DNA from: Voacanga thouarsii
Taxonomy: Eukaryota; Streptophyta; Magnoliopsida; Gentianales; Apocynaceae
Assembly: GCA_026120185.1 (NCBI GenBank)
Contig: JANUWF010001815.1
Coordinates: 744,001 to 808,000, forward strand
DNA length: 64,000 bases
Direction: 5' to 3'
In this document: in pieces, positions 1 to 10,530 of the stretch
Numbering within the stretch: the first letter of the stretch is position 1
How the letters are laid out: every line of letters starts with the position of its first letter
Translations under genes and position numbers: made by a program
The notes under the pieces: generated by a model
What the model was told of the DNA's origin: nothing
The model's input: only the letters and a program-made list of their open reading frames with translations
The model's database searches: none

Positions 1-717
1 TGCATTGTTCTCAACATACATACACTTTCATCCTTGAAGAGCATAAAGATTTGAAATTATACAAACTCTTAGCACAAGTAATGGACAAAATATTGTGACG
101 GGTTGTAAAGAAAGAAATCGCCAATTTAAGCTCACAATAGGCACTAGGGATAATATAGCACTAGGTAGGCTTGAAAAGCTCAAACTATCCAAAGAAGGCC
201 TATTACCGTCATCCCTAAGTTAAATCATGAATGTCTTTCTTATTTCACCTCGAGAGGTATTCAAGTAAGTTTTAGAATGCTCCACGCATTTTAGAGAAAA
301 AAAAACAGGTTTAGGAATAATGCAAAGCATTTGATCAAGAACTACTTTGTCCAAGTAAGTGCAAAAAGTCATGCATAAGCCATAAATGATCAAGAACATA
401 TGCTCTATAATTCATCATAAAGACATGCACTAAAAATGCGGCTTGAAATCTCCAGAAAATCAGAAAATTTCTCAGAAAATTTTGAAAAATTTTGTTCCCA
501 AGAAAGCTTCTCCCCAGAAAGCTAAAAAGTATATTGAAGACTTGTTAATCAAACTACTCCTCCACACTTAAACTGGATATTGTCCTCAATGGCCAAATAA
601 ATAGAACTAAAACAATCAATACCAAGGGACCAAAAAGATAAAGGAGAAGAGATAAGAAAAATAAACTTCCATTAATCGTGTTGTAGAAGAGCTGAATGCT
701 TGAAGAGGGAGGCATCA
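1..717 (-). other. Athila non-coding region downstream of integrase
   Basis: No ORF is supportable. Around 550-590, read on the minus strand, there is a stretch of the type GAGGACAATATCCAGTTTAA followed by GTGTGGAGGAG. A similar phrase is commonly seen just after integrase in plant Athila/Tat elements. The rest is AT-rich. It does not match the LTR at 8077-9605, so the 3' LTR is further left, outside the window. Confidence 0.6.
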
Positions 718-2173
718 TCAAAGTACCTGTGCGGAGTCGTCAAAGAGCATGTCCACCTGTTCGGGATGTGGAAGACTGCCACCCGCAAAACATTTCACCC
801 GATGGCTATTAACTTTGAAAGTTCCCCAAGTGGGGTGAGTAAGGTCTAGGGTGCCAAAAGGGCCGATCTTACTTATCGTGAATGGTCCCAACCACCGAGA
901 TTTCAACTTTTCGGGAAAAAGCCATAAACGAGAATTGAATAACAGGACTTAATCACCTATTGCAAAGTCATGTGGTCCAGTAATATGCTTGTCGTGCCAA
1001 GATTTCATTTTTTTCTTTGTACTGGAGGGACGTATCATAGGCATCTTTTCGCAATTCCTCCAAGGCTGTGAGTTGAAGTAACCGGGACTTCCCAGCTGAC
1101 TCAAGATCAAGATTGACCAGTTTTATTGCCCAATAAGCCTTGTGTTCAATTTCAATTGGTAGGTGACATGATTTACCATATACTAATCGAAACGGAGTCG
1201 TGTCAATTAGTGTCTTAAAGGTTGTTCGATATGTCCAAAGGGTATCATCTAGTTTTAAGCTCCAATCCTTCCTAGTGTGGTTGACAGTTTTTTTCAAAAT
1301 TCGTTTGAGTTCTCTATTAAACACCTCAACCAGTCCACTTATTTGAGGGTGATACGGGGTGGCCAACCTATGGGGCACACCTAGGTGTGTGAGGACTTTT
1401 TTCATTTGTGCATTACAGAAATGAGTCCCCCTATTACTAATTAGGACCATAGGCATACCAAATCGAGTGAAAAGTTTTTTCAGAAATTTGACCACCACCC
1501 TTACATCATTAGTGGGTAAGGCTTGGGCTTCTACCCATTTAGAGACATAATCCACTGCCACCAAGATATATTTATTCCCTAAAGAACTAGAAAAAGGTCC
1601 CATGAAATCTATGCCCCAACAGTCAAATACTTCACACGCTTGGAAAATTCGTAATGGCATCTCATTAGATTTAGAAAGGTTACTTGTACGTTAACACCTA
1701 TCACAACTTTGGACAAACCTGCGGACATCTTTAAATAATGTGGGCTAATAGAATCCGGCATCTAGCACCTTTCGTGCAGTGTTGTTGGCTTGGTAATGTC
1801 CTCCAGCAAGTCCTTCATAACAATGTCGAAGAATATCTTCCCCTTCCTTAGCATCCACACACCTCCGAACGATTTGGTCCGCACTACACTTAAACAAATA
1901 TGGGTCATCCCAAAAGTAATGCCATACATCGGAGAGGAATCTCTTCTTTTGATGTATCGTGAGGTCTTTTGGCATAATTCCTGCAGCCAAGTAGTTAGCA
2001 AAGTCGGCAAACCATGGTGTGGTTGGGATCTCACCTTCTATGAGCAAAAGTTGCTCATCCAGAAAAGCGTCATCAATGTCTTCTTCTAGCAAGGATTCCA
2101 GGTGTGGATTATCCAATCTTGAGAGGTGATCTGCAGCCATGTTTTCTGCCCTCTTTTTGTCTCTAATCTCCAA
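718..2173 (-). pseudogene. Athila integrase, broken
   Basis: The integrase inserts element cDNA into the chromosome. Reading down in coordinate: the end of RNase H and a degenerate zinc-binding region (1745-2173), the catalytic core (968-1660) and the C-terminal part (718-960). In the core piece the first catalytic Asp is residue 18, Glu is residue 112, and the second Asp is replaced by Asn at residue 76 (I-S-N-R-G-T-H-F); 35 residues separate 76 and 112, as in the DDE family. Two stops between the zinc region and the core look like TGG to TAG and CAA to TAA changes. A one-base shift in the A/T run near 1005-1015 separates core from C-terminal part, and a further stop lies near 945. It cannot be functional. 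Confidence 0.88.
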
Positions 2174-3100
2174 ATCAAATTCCTACAATAATAGAACCCA
2201 TCTTATTAATCTTGGTTTGGAATCATGTTTGGTTAGTAGGTACTTTAGGGCTGAATGGTCCGTATATACAATGACTTTCGACAAAATAAGATAAGAGCGG
2301 AATTTATCAAAGGCAAACGCTATGGCCAGCAATTCTTTCTTAGTTGTTGTGTAATTTTCCTATATATCCGTTAAAGTCTTGCTGGTATAGTATATCGGTT
2401 GGAAGTGCTTGTTCCGTCTTTGTCCCAATACTGCACCAACTGCAAAGTCACTTGCATCACACATTAGTTCAAAGGGAAGAGACCAATCCGGGGCAATTAG
2501 AATGCGTGAATTAATCAATTTCTCTTTAAGTATGGTAAAAGCGTTGAGACATTTATCATCAAAATTAAATTCAGCATCCTTTTCAAGTAAAGAAGTAAGA
2601 GGTTTCGAAATTGTTGAGAAGTCGAAGATAAACCGCCTGTAGAAACCTGTGTGACCAAGAAAGCTCCATATAGCTTTTACCGAAATAGGAGGAGGTAGCT
2701 TCTCCATTGCTTCAATATTTGCTATATCAACCTCAATACCCTTCCTTGAAATTTTGTACCCTAACACAATACCTTCTTTTACCATAAAGTGGCACTTTTC
2801 CCAGTTAAGCATGAGGTTAGCCTCTTCACATCTTGCGAGCACCTTCTCAAGGTTAGATAAGCACAGATCAAATGAGTCACCAAAAACTGAGAAATCATCC
2901 ATAAATACCTCCATGATATCCCCCACGAGTCCTTCAAATATAGCTGTCAAGCATCTTTGGATTGTTGCAGGGCTATTGCAAAGGCCAAATGGCATCCTAC
3001 GATAGGCAAAAGTACCATATGAACATGTGAAAGTAGTCTTTCTTGGTCCTCCAGAGCTATGGGAATTTGCAAGGAGCCTCAGAATCCATCTAAGAAACAA
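2174..3100 (-). pseudogene. Athila reverse transcriptase (C-terminal half) and RNase H, broken
   Basis: This is the polymerase palm with intact F-M-D-D (residues 66-69 of the 2360-3100 reading frame), followed by the thumb and connection and the start of RNase H (F-E-L-M-C-D-A-S-D). The RNase H is cut twice by TAG codons, near 2360 and near 2185, each at a place where relatives have Gln (CAG to TAG). The frame differs from that of the preceding protease-RT piece, so a frameshift lies near 3090. The palm residues survive although the polyprotein is dead, which points to a fairly recent loss compared with the second Athila at 14644. Confidence 0.88.
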
Positions 3101-4059
3101 TAATACTCGTGCCCAGCTAACCTTTCCAATATTTGGTCAATGAAATGAAGAGGGAAGTGATCTTTTCTAGTGGCTTTGTTTAACATTCTATAATCTATGC
3201 AAAATCTCCACCCCTTGACCAATCTCATAGGGACTAATTCATTTTTATCGTTGGGGCTCACCATCATTCCTCCCTTTTTTGGTACCACTTGAGTAGGACT
3301 TACCCAACTGCTATCTGAAATAGGGTAAATGATGCCAGAATCTAAGAGCTTAACCACCTCACATTTTACCACTTCACTCATATGTGGGTTCAACCTGCGT
3401 TGGGGTTGCACTACGGGTTTTGCATTTTCTTCCATCAAGATCTTGTGTGTGCAAAAAGATGGACTAATGCCTTTAATATCAGTGATCTTCCAAGCTATCA
3501 CTCTTTTATATTTTTCCAACATGCTTACCAGCTTGGTCTTTTGTTCTGGCTTGAGATTTTTGGCAAAGACGACAGGTAACTTACGATCCTTAGCCAAGAA
3601 CACATATTCCAAATGCTCGGGCAGGTCCTTTAAGTCCACTTTGGGAGGATCGTCTATAGATGATTTTATTCTCCCCAAACTGCATTTTTCTATGTCCAAA
3701 TTCTGCATTCCCTCCTTGTTATAAGATTCCTCCGGATATGCCATTAATGTTTCCATTAATTCCTCCTCAATAGATTCCTGCATCAACTCAAAAATTAGTT
3801 TGTCAAGAATATCAACTCTTAGACACAAAATATCAGAAGTCATAGGTTGTTGCATGCTCTTATGGATTTGAATTATGACTTCCTCATCCCCAACCCTTAG
3901 TGTTAATCTCCCCCCATGGACGTCAATTAATACTTTTGCTGTAGCTAAGAAGGGCCTACCTAAGATTAAGGGGACTTTAGAATCTTCATCCATGTCAAGA
4001 ATAACAAAATCCCCAGGAAATATGAATTTATCAACTTTTACCAACACATCTTCAATCAT
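3079..4059 (-). pseudogene. Athila protease C-terminal part and RT N-terminal part
   Basis: A 326-residue open stretch. Its first ~80 residues are the C-terminal half of the retropepsin (L-G-R-P-F-L-A motif, then V-H-G-G-R-L-T-L). A linker of ~90 residues follows, then the RT fingers, with a proline-rich entry, S-W-V-S-P-T-Q-V-V-P-K-K-G-G and F-C-I-D-Y-R. The protease active-site Asp (A-D-L-G-A-S) is upstream in another frame (4106-4435): near 4100 the first duplication unit has a 1-base shift plus a stop that the second unit (6731-7828) does not have. The frame is lost at its lower end, where RT continues in 2360-3100. Confidence 0.87.
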
Positions 4060-4105
4060 TCCCCTAGGGTATTTGATAGAGCGATCTACGAGTTAAATAC
4101 TCATC

Positions 4106-4966
4106 CTAGTGTGTCTGTAGTTCTCCTAGGCCTAGCCTTTTAAATGTTTTATATGGTAGTAAATTAATGCTAGCACCTAGGTCAGCTAGTGCATTACAGA
4201 CGTGAAGAGTGCCAATTAGACATGGGATAGAGAAACTCCCTGGATCTTTTGCTTTGTGGGGCAAACTTAAGTTGTCCTGCAAGATGGCTGAGCATTCTTC
4301 ATTGAGGACTACTGTAGACAGTTCTTCCAGTTGCTTTTTGTTGTCAAGTATACTTTTGAGGAACTTGGCATATTTGGGCATGTGGATTAAAGCTTCACTG
4401 AGGGGGATGTTTATGTGTAATTGTTTAAATGCCACTAGGAATTTGTTGAACTGGGCGTCTTTTCAGGCCTTGTGTAGACGAGTAGGGTATGGTATGTTAC
4501 GCTGAGAGGTGGGTTTTTCGAGAGGTGGACAGGGGATAGACGGCGCCGGTTCCAGGCTACCAGTCGGCGTCGATTCCATTCTGTATTGCAAGGTTTTGGT
4601 GTTGATGGACATCCGGTGCCAGTTCTCTTCTTCCAGCCGGCGCCGGCCCTCATCTGTTGTACTATCTGGCAATTCTTTTCCACTTCGCAATGTGATAGCA
4701 GCTGTTTCCATACTGGCTAATAGTGTGAATTCATGAGATTTTATTACCATATCCGTCAAAAACCAGATTTGTTGTTCCATGTTGAGGATCATTGCTTCGA
4801 ATTTTTCGAATGTGGAATCGATTTCTTGGAAATGCCTCGTGACATGCCCTACAAATTTATCAACTAAGGTTTCAAGCTCCGTTGATTCTGGCGCTGTGAG
4901 TGTTCCCTCCAAGGCATAATGGGAGTACTGCTCCCTGTTGGACCTCCTTAGATCCCAATTCGCCAT
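4106..4966 (-). pseudogene. Athila gag-protease, duplication unit 1, broken
   Basis: This starts at ATG 4966, with the product beginning M-A-N-W-D-L, and runs into the retropepsin active site A-D-L-G-A-S-I-N-L-L-P (4106-4435 piece). A stop near 4465 (CGA to TGA compared with unit 2) and a frameshift near 4100 break it. The usual capsid region (Retrotrans_gag fold, well over 100 residues) is not seen: the protein passes almost directly from its N-terminus to the short helical segment and the T-L-R-S-G-K-E motif that normally lie after capsid. No CCHC zinc knuckle is visible. The arginine/glutamate-rich linker corresponds to the GGCGCC-containing DNA described in the findings. Confidence 0.82.
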
Positions 4967-5198
4967 ATCTCCTAAATAAGGAGATGAGTTAGATAGGAAA
5001 ATTAAAAGAATACGCAGTTAGTTTAAAAGACGTAGTTCAAGTTGGTTAGGTTGGTTAGGTTATAAGGTTATACAAGAATACATTAAATACAAAAGATAGC
5101 ACTGTTTTGCAGCAAGAACAAACATACATATTTACATATTTACATATTTACATATTTACATAGTTATATCAACAAAGTCCAGGCTTTCATGCTATTAT

Positions 5199-5215
5199 TC
5201 CTCGGCAATGGCGCT
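5199..5215 (-). other. Primer-binding site, unit 1, degenerate
   Basis: Read on the minus strand this matches the 3' end of plant tRNA-Asp as at 8053, but with changes (AGCGCCATTGCCGAGG). It lies 7 bases from the LTR end at 5223. It is probably non-functional and is a copy created by the duplication. Confidence 0.7.
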
Positions 5216-5222
5216 AAAAACT

Positions 5223-6585
5223 TGATGCGTTTAGATTTGGGCATAAAAATCATACAAAAACTAAGCACATTCCCAATTAAGTTGAAATTAAAACGTTGGA
5301 CCCAAATCAAACATATAAGCAAGTGTACTCATCTTTACTGAGCATAGGGTTCAAATGAGTGTTGATCCTCAAGGAACAAGTAAGCATTAATTACCCCTCT
5401 CTCATTGTTTAACCGACTTTACAAAGTGAAAATCAAATTAAAAGGAAAACTAAAAAGAAAACAAAATAAAAATATGTACATGTCAAGGATGGAGAAGTAT
5501 GCTACTCAAACCATTTATTAGACAACCATGATCTTCAAGAACTTAACCATTATCATAATCAATCATTCTCTCGGCACCATGAAGGATTAAGGTAAATTAG
5601 CATCACTTGGTCTATCTCAACTAATTACTACCTTTTTGATAAATTAGCATCACTTGGTCTGTCTCAACTAATTCATCCAAAAGATGGATTAAACACAATC
5701 CTTAATTAAATTTCAGTGGTTTGACAAATTTAAAACCTGAAATTAATCATTGAATCCTTAGTCTGGTAAACATCAATTAACCTTTAATTACTCAATCCTC
5801 AGCAATTAACCTCTTTGGTGTAGCAAGTTAACAGCCAATGAATGTGAAAATTAATCAATTGCAACCATCATCAACCTCTTTGGTCTAATAAGTTAACAAT
5901 AGAAACAACCAACTAATCTTGAAATATGCCCAAGTAATTAAATACCAAGAAGAACAAGAACAGTCAATTAATCAAAAGATGAAATAACTCCAAGAATTAT
6001 GACTATCTAAAACAATGTCAAATTACAATAGAATAATTAAAACATCATTGTCAAGAAAAAGAAAACAAAGTAAAAGATAGAACTCATAGACAAGCCTCCT
6101 TCTTCTTCCTTTGAAAACCTTCTTGTACAACCCTCCTTGAACATGAAGAATTCCTCCTTAGACTGAGTGATTTTCTATGATGATCAATGAATTCTCCCTT
6201 TTTTCCTTGTGTTTTTCATATATTTATAGGCTTAAGACGTGCCTAAACTCGTAGGTTCAAAGTTCTTGGCCGAGTAGAAGTTGAAAGATGCTAAAACTCT
6301 CCAAATTTCCAAAAACACGTCAAAAGATTGCAGCACCGCCTTAGGAACAGACCACAGCAGGCGTTGCCTTGGTCCTTCAGAGCCAGCGCCGCCTGTGTTT
6401 TGTTTCTCTACTCGTTTGCTGATTTTTCTCCAAATTTTGCGCATACGTTCTAGATTGCAGTCGGCGCCGCCTCCAGCCTTACAGTCGGCACCGGTTAGGC
6501 TCTGTTCGACTCTGCTTCTCCAATTTTTCCATCGCTTTGATGCTCGTGCATCCAGTGTACAGCCGGCGCCAGTTCCAGGCTTCCA
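5223..6585 (-). repeat. Athila LTR, duplicated copy lacking its start
   Basis: Homologous to 8077 through about 9415. It includes the LTR end (CA on the minus strand at 5223), the AT-rich body and the GGCGCC-rich part at 6330-6580. It lacks the last ~190 bp, which hold the TGATAGGGGC start. It is truncated exactly at the duplication join, so it cannot have been an independent LTR insertion. Confidence 0.88.
6221..6228 (-). promoter_or_regulatory. TATA box in Athila LTR copy 1
   Basis: TATAAATA on the minus strand, within CCTATAAATATATG, in the middle of the LTR where U3 would end. The matching element in the other copy is at 9075-9082. Conservation in both copies supports it; activity is unknown. 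Confidence 0.5.
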
Positions 6586-6598
6586 TTAATTCCTCCGG

Positions 6599-7828
6599 AT
6601 ATGCCATTGATGTTTCCATTAATTCCTCCTCAATAGATTCCTGCATCAACTCAAAAATTAGTTTGTCAAGAATATCAACTCTTAGACACAAATCATCAGA
6701 AGTCATAGGTTGTTGCATGCTCTTATGGATTTAAATTACGACTTTCTCATCCCCAACCCTTAGTGTTAATCTCCCCCCATGGACGTCAATTAATGATTTT
6801 GCTATAGCTAAGAAGGGTCTACCTAAGATTAAGGGGGCTTTAGAATCTTCGTCCATGTCAAGAATAACAAAATCCACAGGAAATATGAATTTATCAACTT
6901 TTACCATCACATCTTCAATGATGCCCCTAGGGTATTTGATAGAGCGATCCGCGAGTTGAATACTCATCCTAGTATGCTGTGGTTCTCCCTGGCCTAGCCT
7001 TTTAAATGTTTTATATGGTAGTAAATTAATGCTAGCACCTAGGTCAGCTAGTGTATTACAGACATAAAGAGTGCCAATTAGACATGGGATAGAGAAACTC
7101 CCTGGATCTTTTGCTTTGTGGGGCAAACTTAAGTTATCCTGCAAGATGGCTGAGCATTCTTCATTGAGGACTACTGTAGACAGTTCTTCCAGTTGCTTTT
7201 TGTTGACAAGTATACTTTTGAGGAACTTGGCATATTTGGGCATGTGGAATAAAGCTTCACTGAGGGGGATGTTTATATGTAGTTGTTTAAATACCACTAT
7301 GAATTTATTGAATTGGGCGTCTTTTCGGGCCTTGTGTAGACGAGTAGGGTATGGTATGTTACGCTGAGAGGTGGGTTTTTCGGGAGGTGGACAGGGGATA
7401 GCCGGCGCCAGTTCCAGGCTTCCAACCAGCGTCGATTCCATTCTGTGTTGCAGGGTTTTGGTGTTGATGGACATCCGGCGCCGGTTCTCTTCTTCCAGTC
7501 TGCGCCGGCCCTCATCTGCTGTACTATCTGGCAATTCTTTTCCTCTTCGCAATGTGACAGCAGCTGTTTTCGTACTAGCTAATGATGTGAATTCATGAGA
7601 TTTTATTACCATATCCGTAAAAAACCAGATTTGTTGTTCCATGTTGAGGATCATTGCTTCGAATTTTTCAAAGGTGGAATCGATTTCTTGGAAACGCCTC
7701 GTGACATGCCCTACGAATTTACCAACTAAGGTTTCAAGCTCTGTTGATTCTGGCACTGTGAGTGTTCCCTCTGAGGTGTAATAGGAGTACTGCTCCCTAT
7801 TGGACCTCCCTAGATCCCAATTCGCCAT
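6599..7828 (-). pseudogene. Athila gag-protease, duplication unit 2, open reading frame kept
   Basis: A 365-residue open frame starting at ATG 7828 (M-A-N-W-D-L-G-R) runs to a stop at 6731. It holds the short N-terminal gag part, a T-L-R-R-G-K-E motif near residue 91, an R/E-rich linker, and the protease with the active site A-D-L-G-A-S and the L-G-R-P-F-L-A motif. After the stop the homologous sequence continues to about 6599, where the duplication ends. As in unit 1, capsid and zinc knuckle are absent, so the deletion predates the duplication. It cannot give a complete polyprotein because RT is reached only through unit 1. Confidence 0.82.
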
Positions 7829-8052
7829 GTCTCCTAAATAAAGAGATGAGTTAGATAGGAAAATTACAAAAATACGCAGTAAGTTTAAAAGACATAGTTC
7901 AAGTTGGTTAGGTTGGTTAGGTTATAAGGTTATACAAGAATAAATGAAATACAAAAGATAGCATTGTGTTGCAGCAAGAACAAACATACATATTTACATA
8001 TTTACACATTTACATGGTTAAATCAACAAAGTCCAGGCTTTCATGCTATTGT

Positions 8053-8070
8053 TCCCCAGCAACGGCGCCA
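8053..8070 (-). other. Primer-binding site for tRNA-Asp, Athila
   Basis: The minus strand reads TGGCGCCGTTGCTGGGGA, complementary to the 3' end of plant tRNA-Asp with one mismatch. It lies 6 bases inside the LTR end at 8077. This PBS type is usual in Athila/Tat elements and fixes the orientation and the LTR boundary. Confidence 0.88.
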
Positions 8071-8076
8071 AAAACT

Positions 8077-9605
8077 TGATGCGTTTAGATTTGGGCATAA
8101 AAATCATACAAAAACTAAGCACATTCCCAATCAAGTTGAAATTAAAACGTTGGACCCAAATCACACATATGAGTAAGCGTACTCATCATTACTGAGCATA
8201 AGGTTCAAACGAGTGTCGATCCTCAAGGAATAAGTAAACATTAATTACCCCTCTTTTATTGTTTAACCGACTCAACAAAGTGAAAATCAAATGAAAAGGA
8301 AAACTAAAAAGAAAATAAAATAAAAATATGTACATGCCAAGGATGGAGAAGTATGCAACCCAAACCATTGATTAGAAAACCATGATCTTCAAGAACTTAA
8401 CCATTATCATAATCAATCATTCTCTCAGCACCATGAAGGATTAAGGTAAATTAGCATCACTTGGTCTGTCTCAACTAATTACTACCTTTTAGATAAATTC
8501 GCATCACTTGGTCTATCTCAACTAATTCATCCAAAAGATGGATTAAACACAATCCTTAATTAAATTTCTGTGGTCTGACAAATTTAAAACCTAAAATTAA
8601 TCAATGAATCCTTAGTCTGGCAAACATCAATTAACCTTTAATTACTCAATCCTCGGCAATTAACCTTTTTGGTGTAGCAAGTTAACAGCCAATAAATGCG
8701 AAAATTAATCAATTGCAACCATCATCAACCTCTTTGGTCTAGCAAGTTAACAATAGAAACAACCAACTAATTTCGAAATATGCCCAAGTAATTAAATACC
8801 AAGAAGAACAAGAACAGTCAATTAATCAAAAGATGAAATAACTCCAAGAATCATAATTACCTAAAATAATGTCAAATTACAATAGAATAATTAAAACATC
8901 ATTGTCAAGAAAAAGAAAACAAAGTAAAAGAAAGAGCTCATAGACAAGCCTCATTCTTCTTCCTTTGAAAACCTTCTTGTTCAACCCTCCTCGAACTTGA
9001 AGAATTCCTCCTTAGATTGAGTGATTTTCTATGATGATCAATGAATTCTCCTATTTTTCCTTATGTTTTCCATCTATTTATAGGCTTAAGACGTGCTTAA
9101 ACTCGTAGGTACAAAGTTCTTGGCCGAGTAGAAGTTGGAAGATGCTAAAACTCCCCAAATTTCCAAAAACGCGTCAAAAGATCGTAGCACCACCTTAGGA
9201 ACATACCACAACCGGCGCCGCCTTGGTCCTTCATAGCCGGCGCCACCTGTGTTCTGTTTCTCTACTCATTTGCCAATTTTCTCCGAATTTTGCACATACG
9301 TTCCAGACTGCAGCCGACACTAGTTAGGTTCTGTTCTACTCTGCTTCTCCAATTTTTTTCATTGCTTTAAAGTTCGTGCATCCAGTGTACAGCCGGCGTC
9401 GGTTCCAGGCTTCCAGCTGGTGCCGCCTCTGCTCTGTTTCATGATGGTTTTGCTTTGTTTTACCTAAAAATTTAAAATAATGACCAAAATACCTTTTCAA
9501 GGGTAAAATCTCAAATATGAAAGAAAATAACTAGTTATTGCACAAAATATATTACAAAAAAGCCTCAAATAACTACGCAAAATATAACCAAATTAGCCCC
9601 TATCA
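8077..9605 (-). repeat. Athila 5' LTR, complete
   Basis: 1529 bp. On the minus strand it begins TGATAGGGGCTAATTTGG at 9605 and ends CGCATCA at 8077, next to the PBS. It carries a TATA box at 9075-9082 and several GGCGCC-bearing stretches at about 9210-9430. Its right end abuts Tekay integrase sequence. Confidence 0.9.
9075..9082 (-). promoter_or_regulatory. TATA box in Athila 5' LTR
   Basis: TATAAATA on the minus strand at the same place as in LTR copy 1 (6221-6228). It is the likely core promoter of the element. Confidence 0.5.
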
Positions 9606-10215
9606 ATATCTCTACTAAAGATGTGCGATCCTAACCCAAAATAAGTTTTAATGATGAGTCTTTACTACTATAATCTAATTTGGGCTGCATAGAGAAGCTG
9701 ATTAAGATTCTTCAAAATTAAAGTATCAAGACTCTTCGGTATAAGCTTATACCAAAGTTGAAAGTTTTATGGGAGCATCACGACATACAAGAAGCCAGTT
9801 GGATTATTGCAACCATAGCCAATATCAAAATGAAAATAGGAGAAGGTGGCGACGGAATTTGTCACTAACTTGTCTATGTGAAAGACCCAAAAGGATGCCA
9901 TTTGGGCAGTGGTTAATCAACTAATAAAGACAGTGCGCTTTATCCCTATAAGTTTAAGGGACTTTATGATAAGGTTAGCTCAGACGTATGTACGGGAGAT
10001 AGTAAAGTTGCGTGAAGTACCCTCAAATATCGCCTCAGATCGAGACCTGAGGTCTACATCGCCATCTAGGGCAAAGTACCAAATAACTATAGGTTTTGAT
10101 TTGAAGTTCAGCATGCTGGTGCCGAAGATGCCCGTGGGAAGTAGAAAAATAGATGACGTAAGAATATCCCGACTTGAGAGAAAGGTACACTTGAATTTCG
10201 GGATGAAATTCTTCT
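9606..10215 (+). pseudogene. Chromovirus integrase fragment, very degenerate
   Basis: From about 9796 one frame reads L-L-Q-P followed by a region with three in-frame stops at places where relatives have Trp or Pro/Leu codons. Then come D-A-I-W-A-V-V and N-Q-L-I-K-T-V-R-F-I-P-I, with V-S-D-R-D changed to A-S-D-R-D. This is the integrase core of Del/Tekay-type gypsy elements. The part after S-D-R-D is deleted or scrambled and ends at the polypurine tract. 9606-9770 probably holds the zinc-binding part but is too decayed to read. Confidence 0.72.
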
Positions 10216-10228
10216 AAGGAGGGGAGGA
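10216..10228 (+). other. Polypurine tract, Tekay-like element 1
   Basis: AAGGAGGGGAGGA immediately precedes the LTR start TGTAAAACCCC. This is the expected plus-strand primer position and confirms orientation. Confidence 0.8.
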
Positions 10229-10477
10229 TGTAAAACCCCACCTAAACCTACCCTAGAGTAAGAGAGATGGGATGCATATTATGTCATCACGCATGAAATA
10301 TATCTCTTAAATGATTTTGTATGCCTTAGAATTGTAGTTTATAGGTTATGTGATTTATTGGTGCTTGTTGAGTAGAAAGGGTAAAAATGTAATTTTTCTT
10401 GAGGTAGAAATAGGAAGATGGCTTGAGGCTTGGATAAGAAGAATATTTCGTTAAGAAAATAAGATCAAGAATTGATG

Positions 10478-10530
10478 TGGTGAAGTTGTTAGAATTTTGT
10501 GATTTAAACTCAAGGTCTTGAGTTCAAATC
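10478..10530 (+). other. tRNA-like module (A box and B box) in LTR 1
   Basis: TGGTGAAGTTG (10478-10488) resembles an RNA polymerase III A box and GAGTTCAAATC (10520-10530) a B box, with about 31 bases between them as in tRNA genes. The related LTR at 33206-33259 has a better A box at the same place. No cloverleaf is claimed. Confidence 0.4.

Larger units (their letters stand above)
3730..6585 (-). repeat. Tandem duplication, unit 1 (Athila pro-gag-PBS-LTR)
   Basis: The stretch from the pro region, through gag, leader and primer-binding site, into the LTR is repeated directly at about 6586-9415 with an offset of 2.83-2.86 kb. Matching landmarks are the gag start (4966 and 7828), the PBS (5199 and 8053) and the LTR end (5223 and 8077). 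The join at 6581-6600 fuses LTR sequence (TTCCAGGCTTCCA) directly to pro sequence (ATTCCTCCGGATATGCC). A short TTCCATTAATTCCTCC-like homology at the join suggests slippage or unequal exchange. Confidence 0.9.
6586..9415 (-). repeat. Tandem duplication, unit 2 (Athila pro-gag-PBS-LTR)
   Basis: This is the second copy of the block at about 3730-6585. It keeps the better-preserved gag-pro frame and is followed by the rest of the LTR to 9605. By eye, small differences are scattered through the unit, for example several stops or shifts present only in unit 1, so the duplication is not brand new. Confidence 0.9.
1..9605 (-). mobile_element. Athila-like Ty3/gypsy retrotransposon, open at the left edge
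   Basis: From high to low coordinate, on the minus strand, the order is LTR, tRNA-Asp-type primer-binding site, gag, protease, RT, RNase H, integrase. The protease-RT linker and the RT with F-M-D-D are of the Athila type. The 5' LTR starts (minus strand) TGATAGGGGC and ends in CA at 8077. The 3' LTR is not in the window. The element lies inside the integrase of a Tekay-like element, whose sequence resumes at 9606, so the target duplication is probably ATATC (9606-9610) with its partner off-window. Several stops and frameshifts make it non-autonomous. An internal tandem duplication of its 5' part is described separately. Confidence 0.9.

Noticed and set aside
10478..10530. A true tRNA gene
   Set aside because: A and B boxes only; no acceptor stem pairing or full cloverleaf could be drawn around them.
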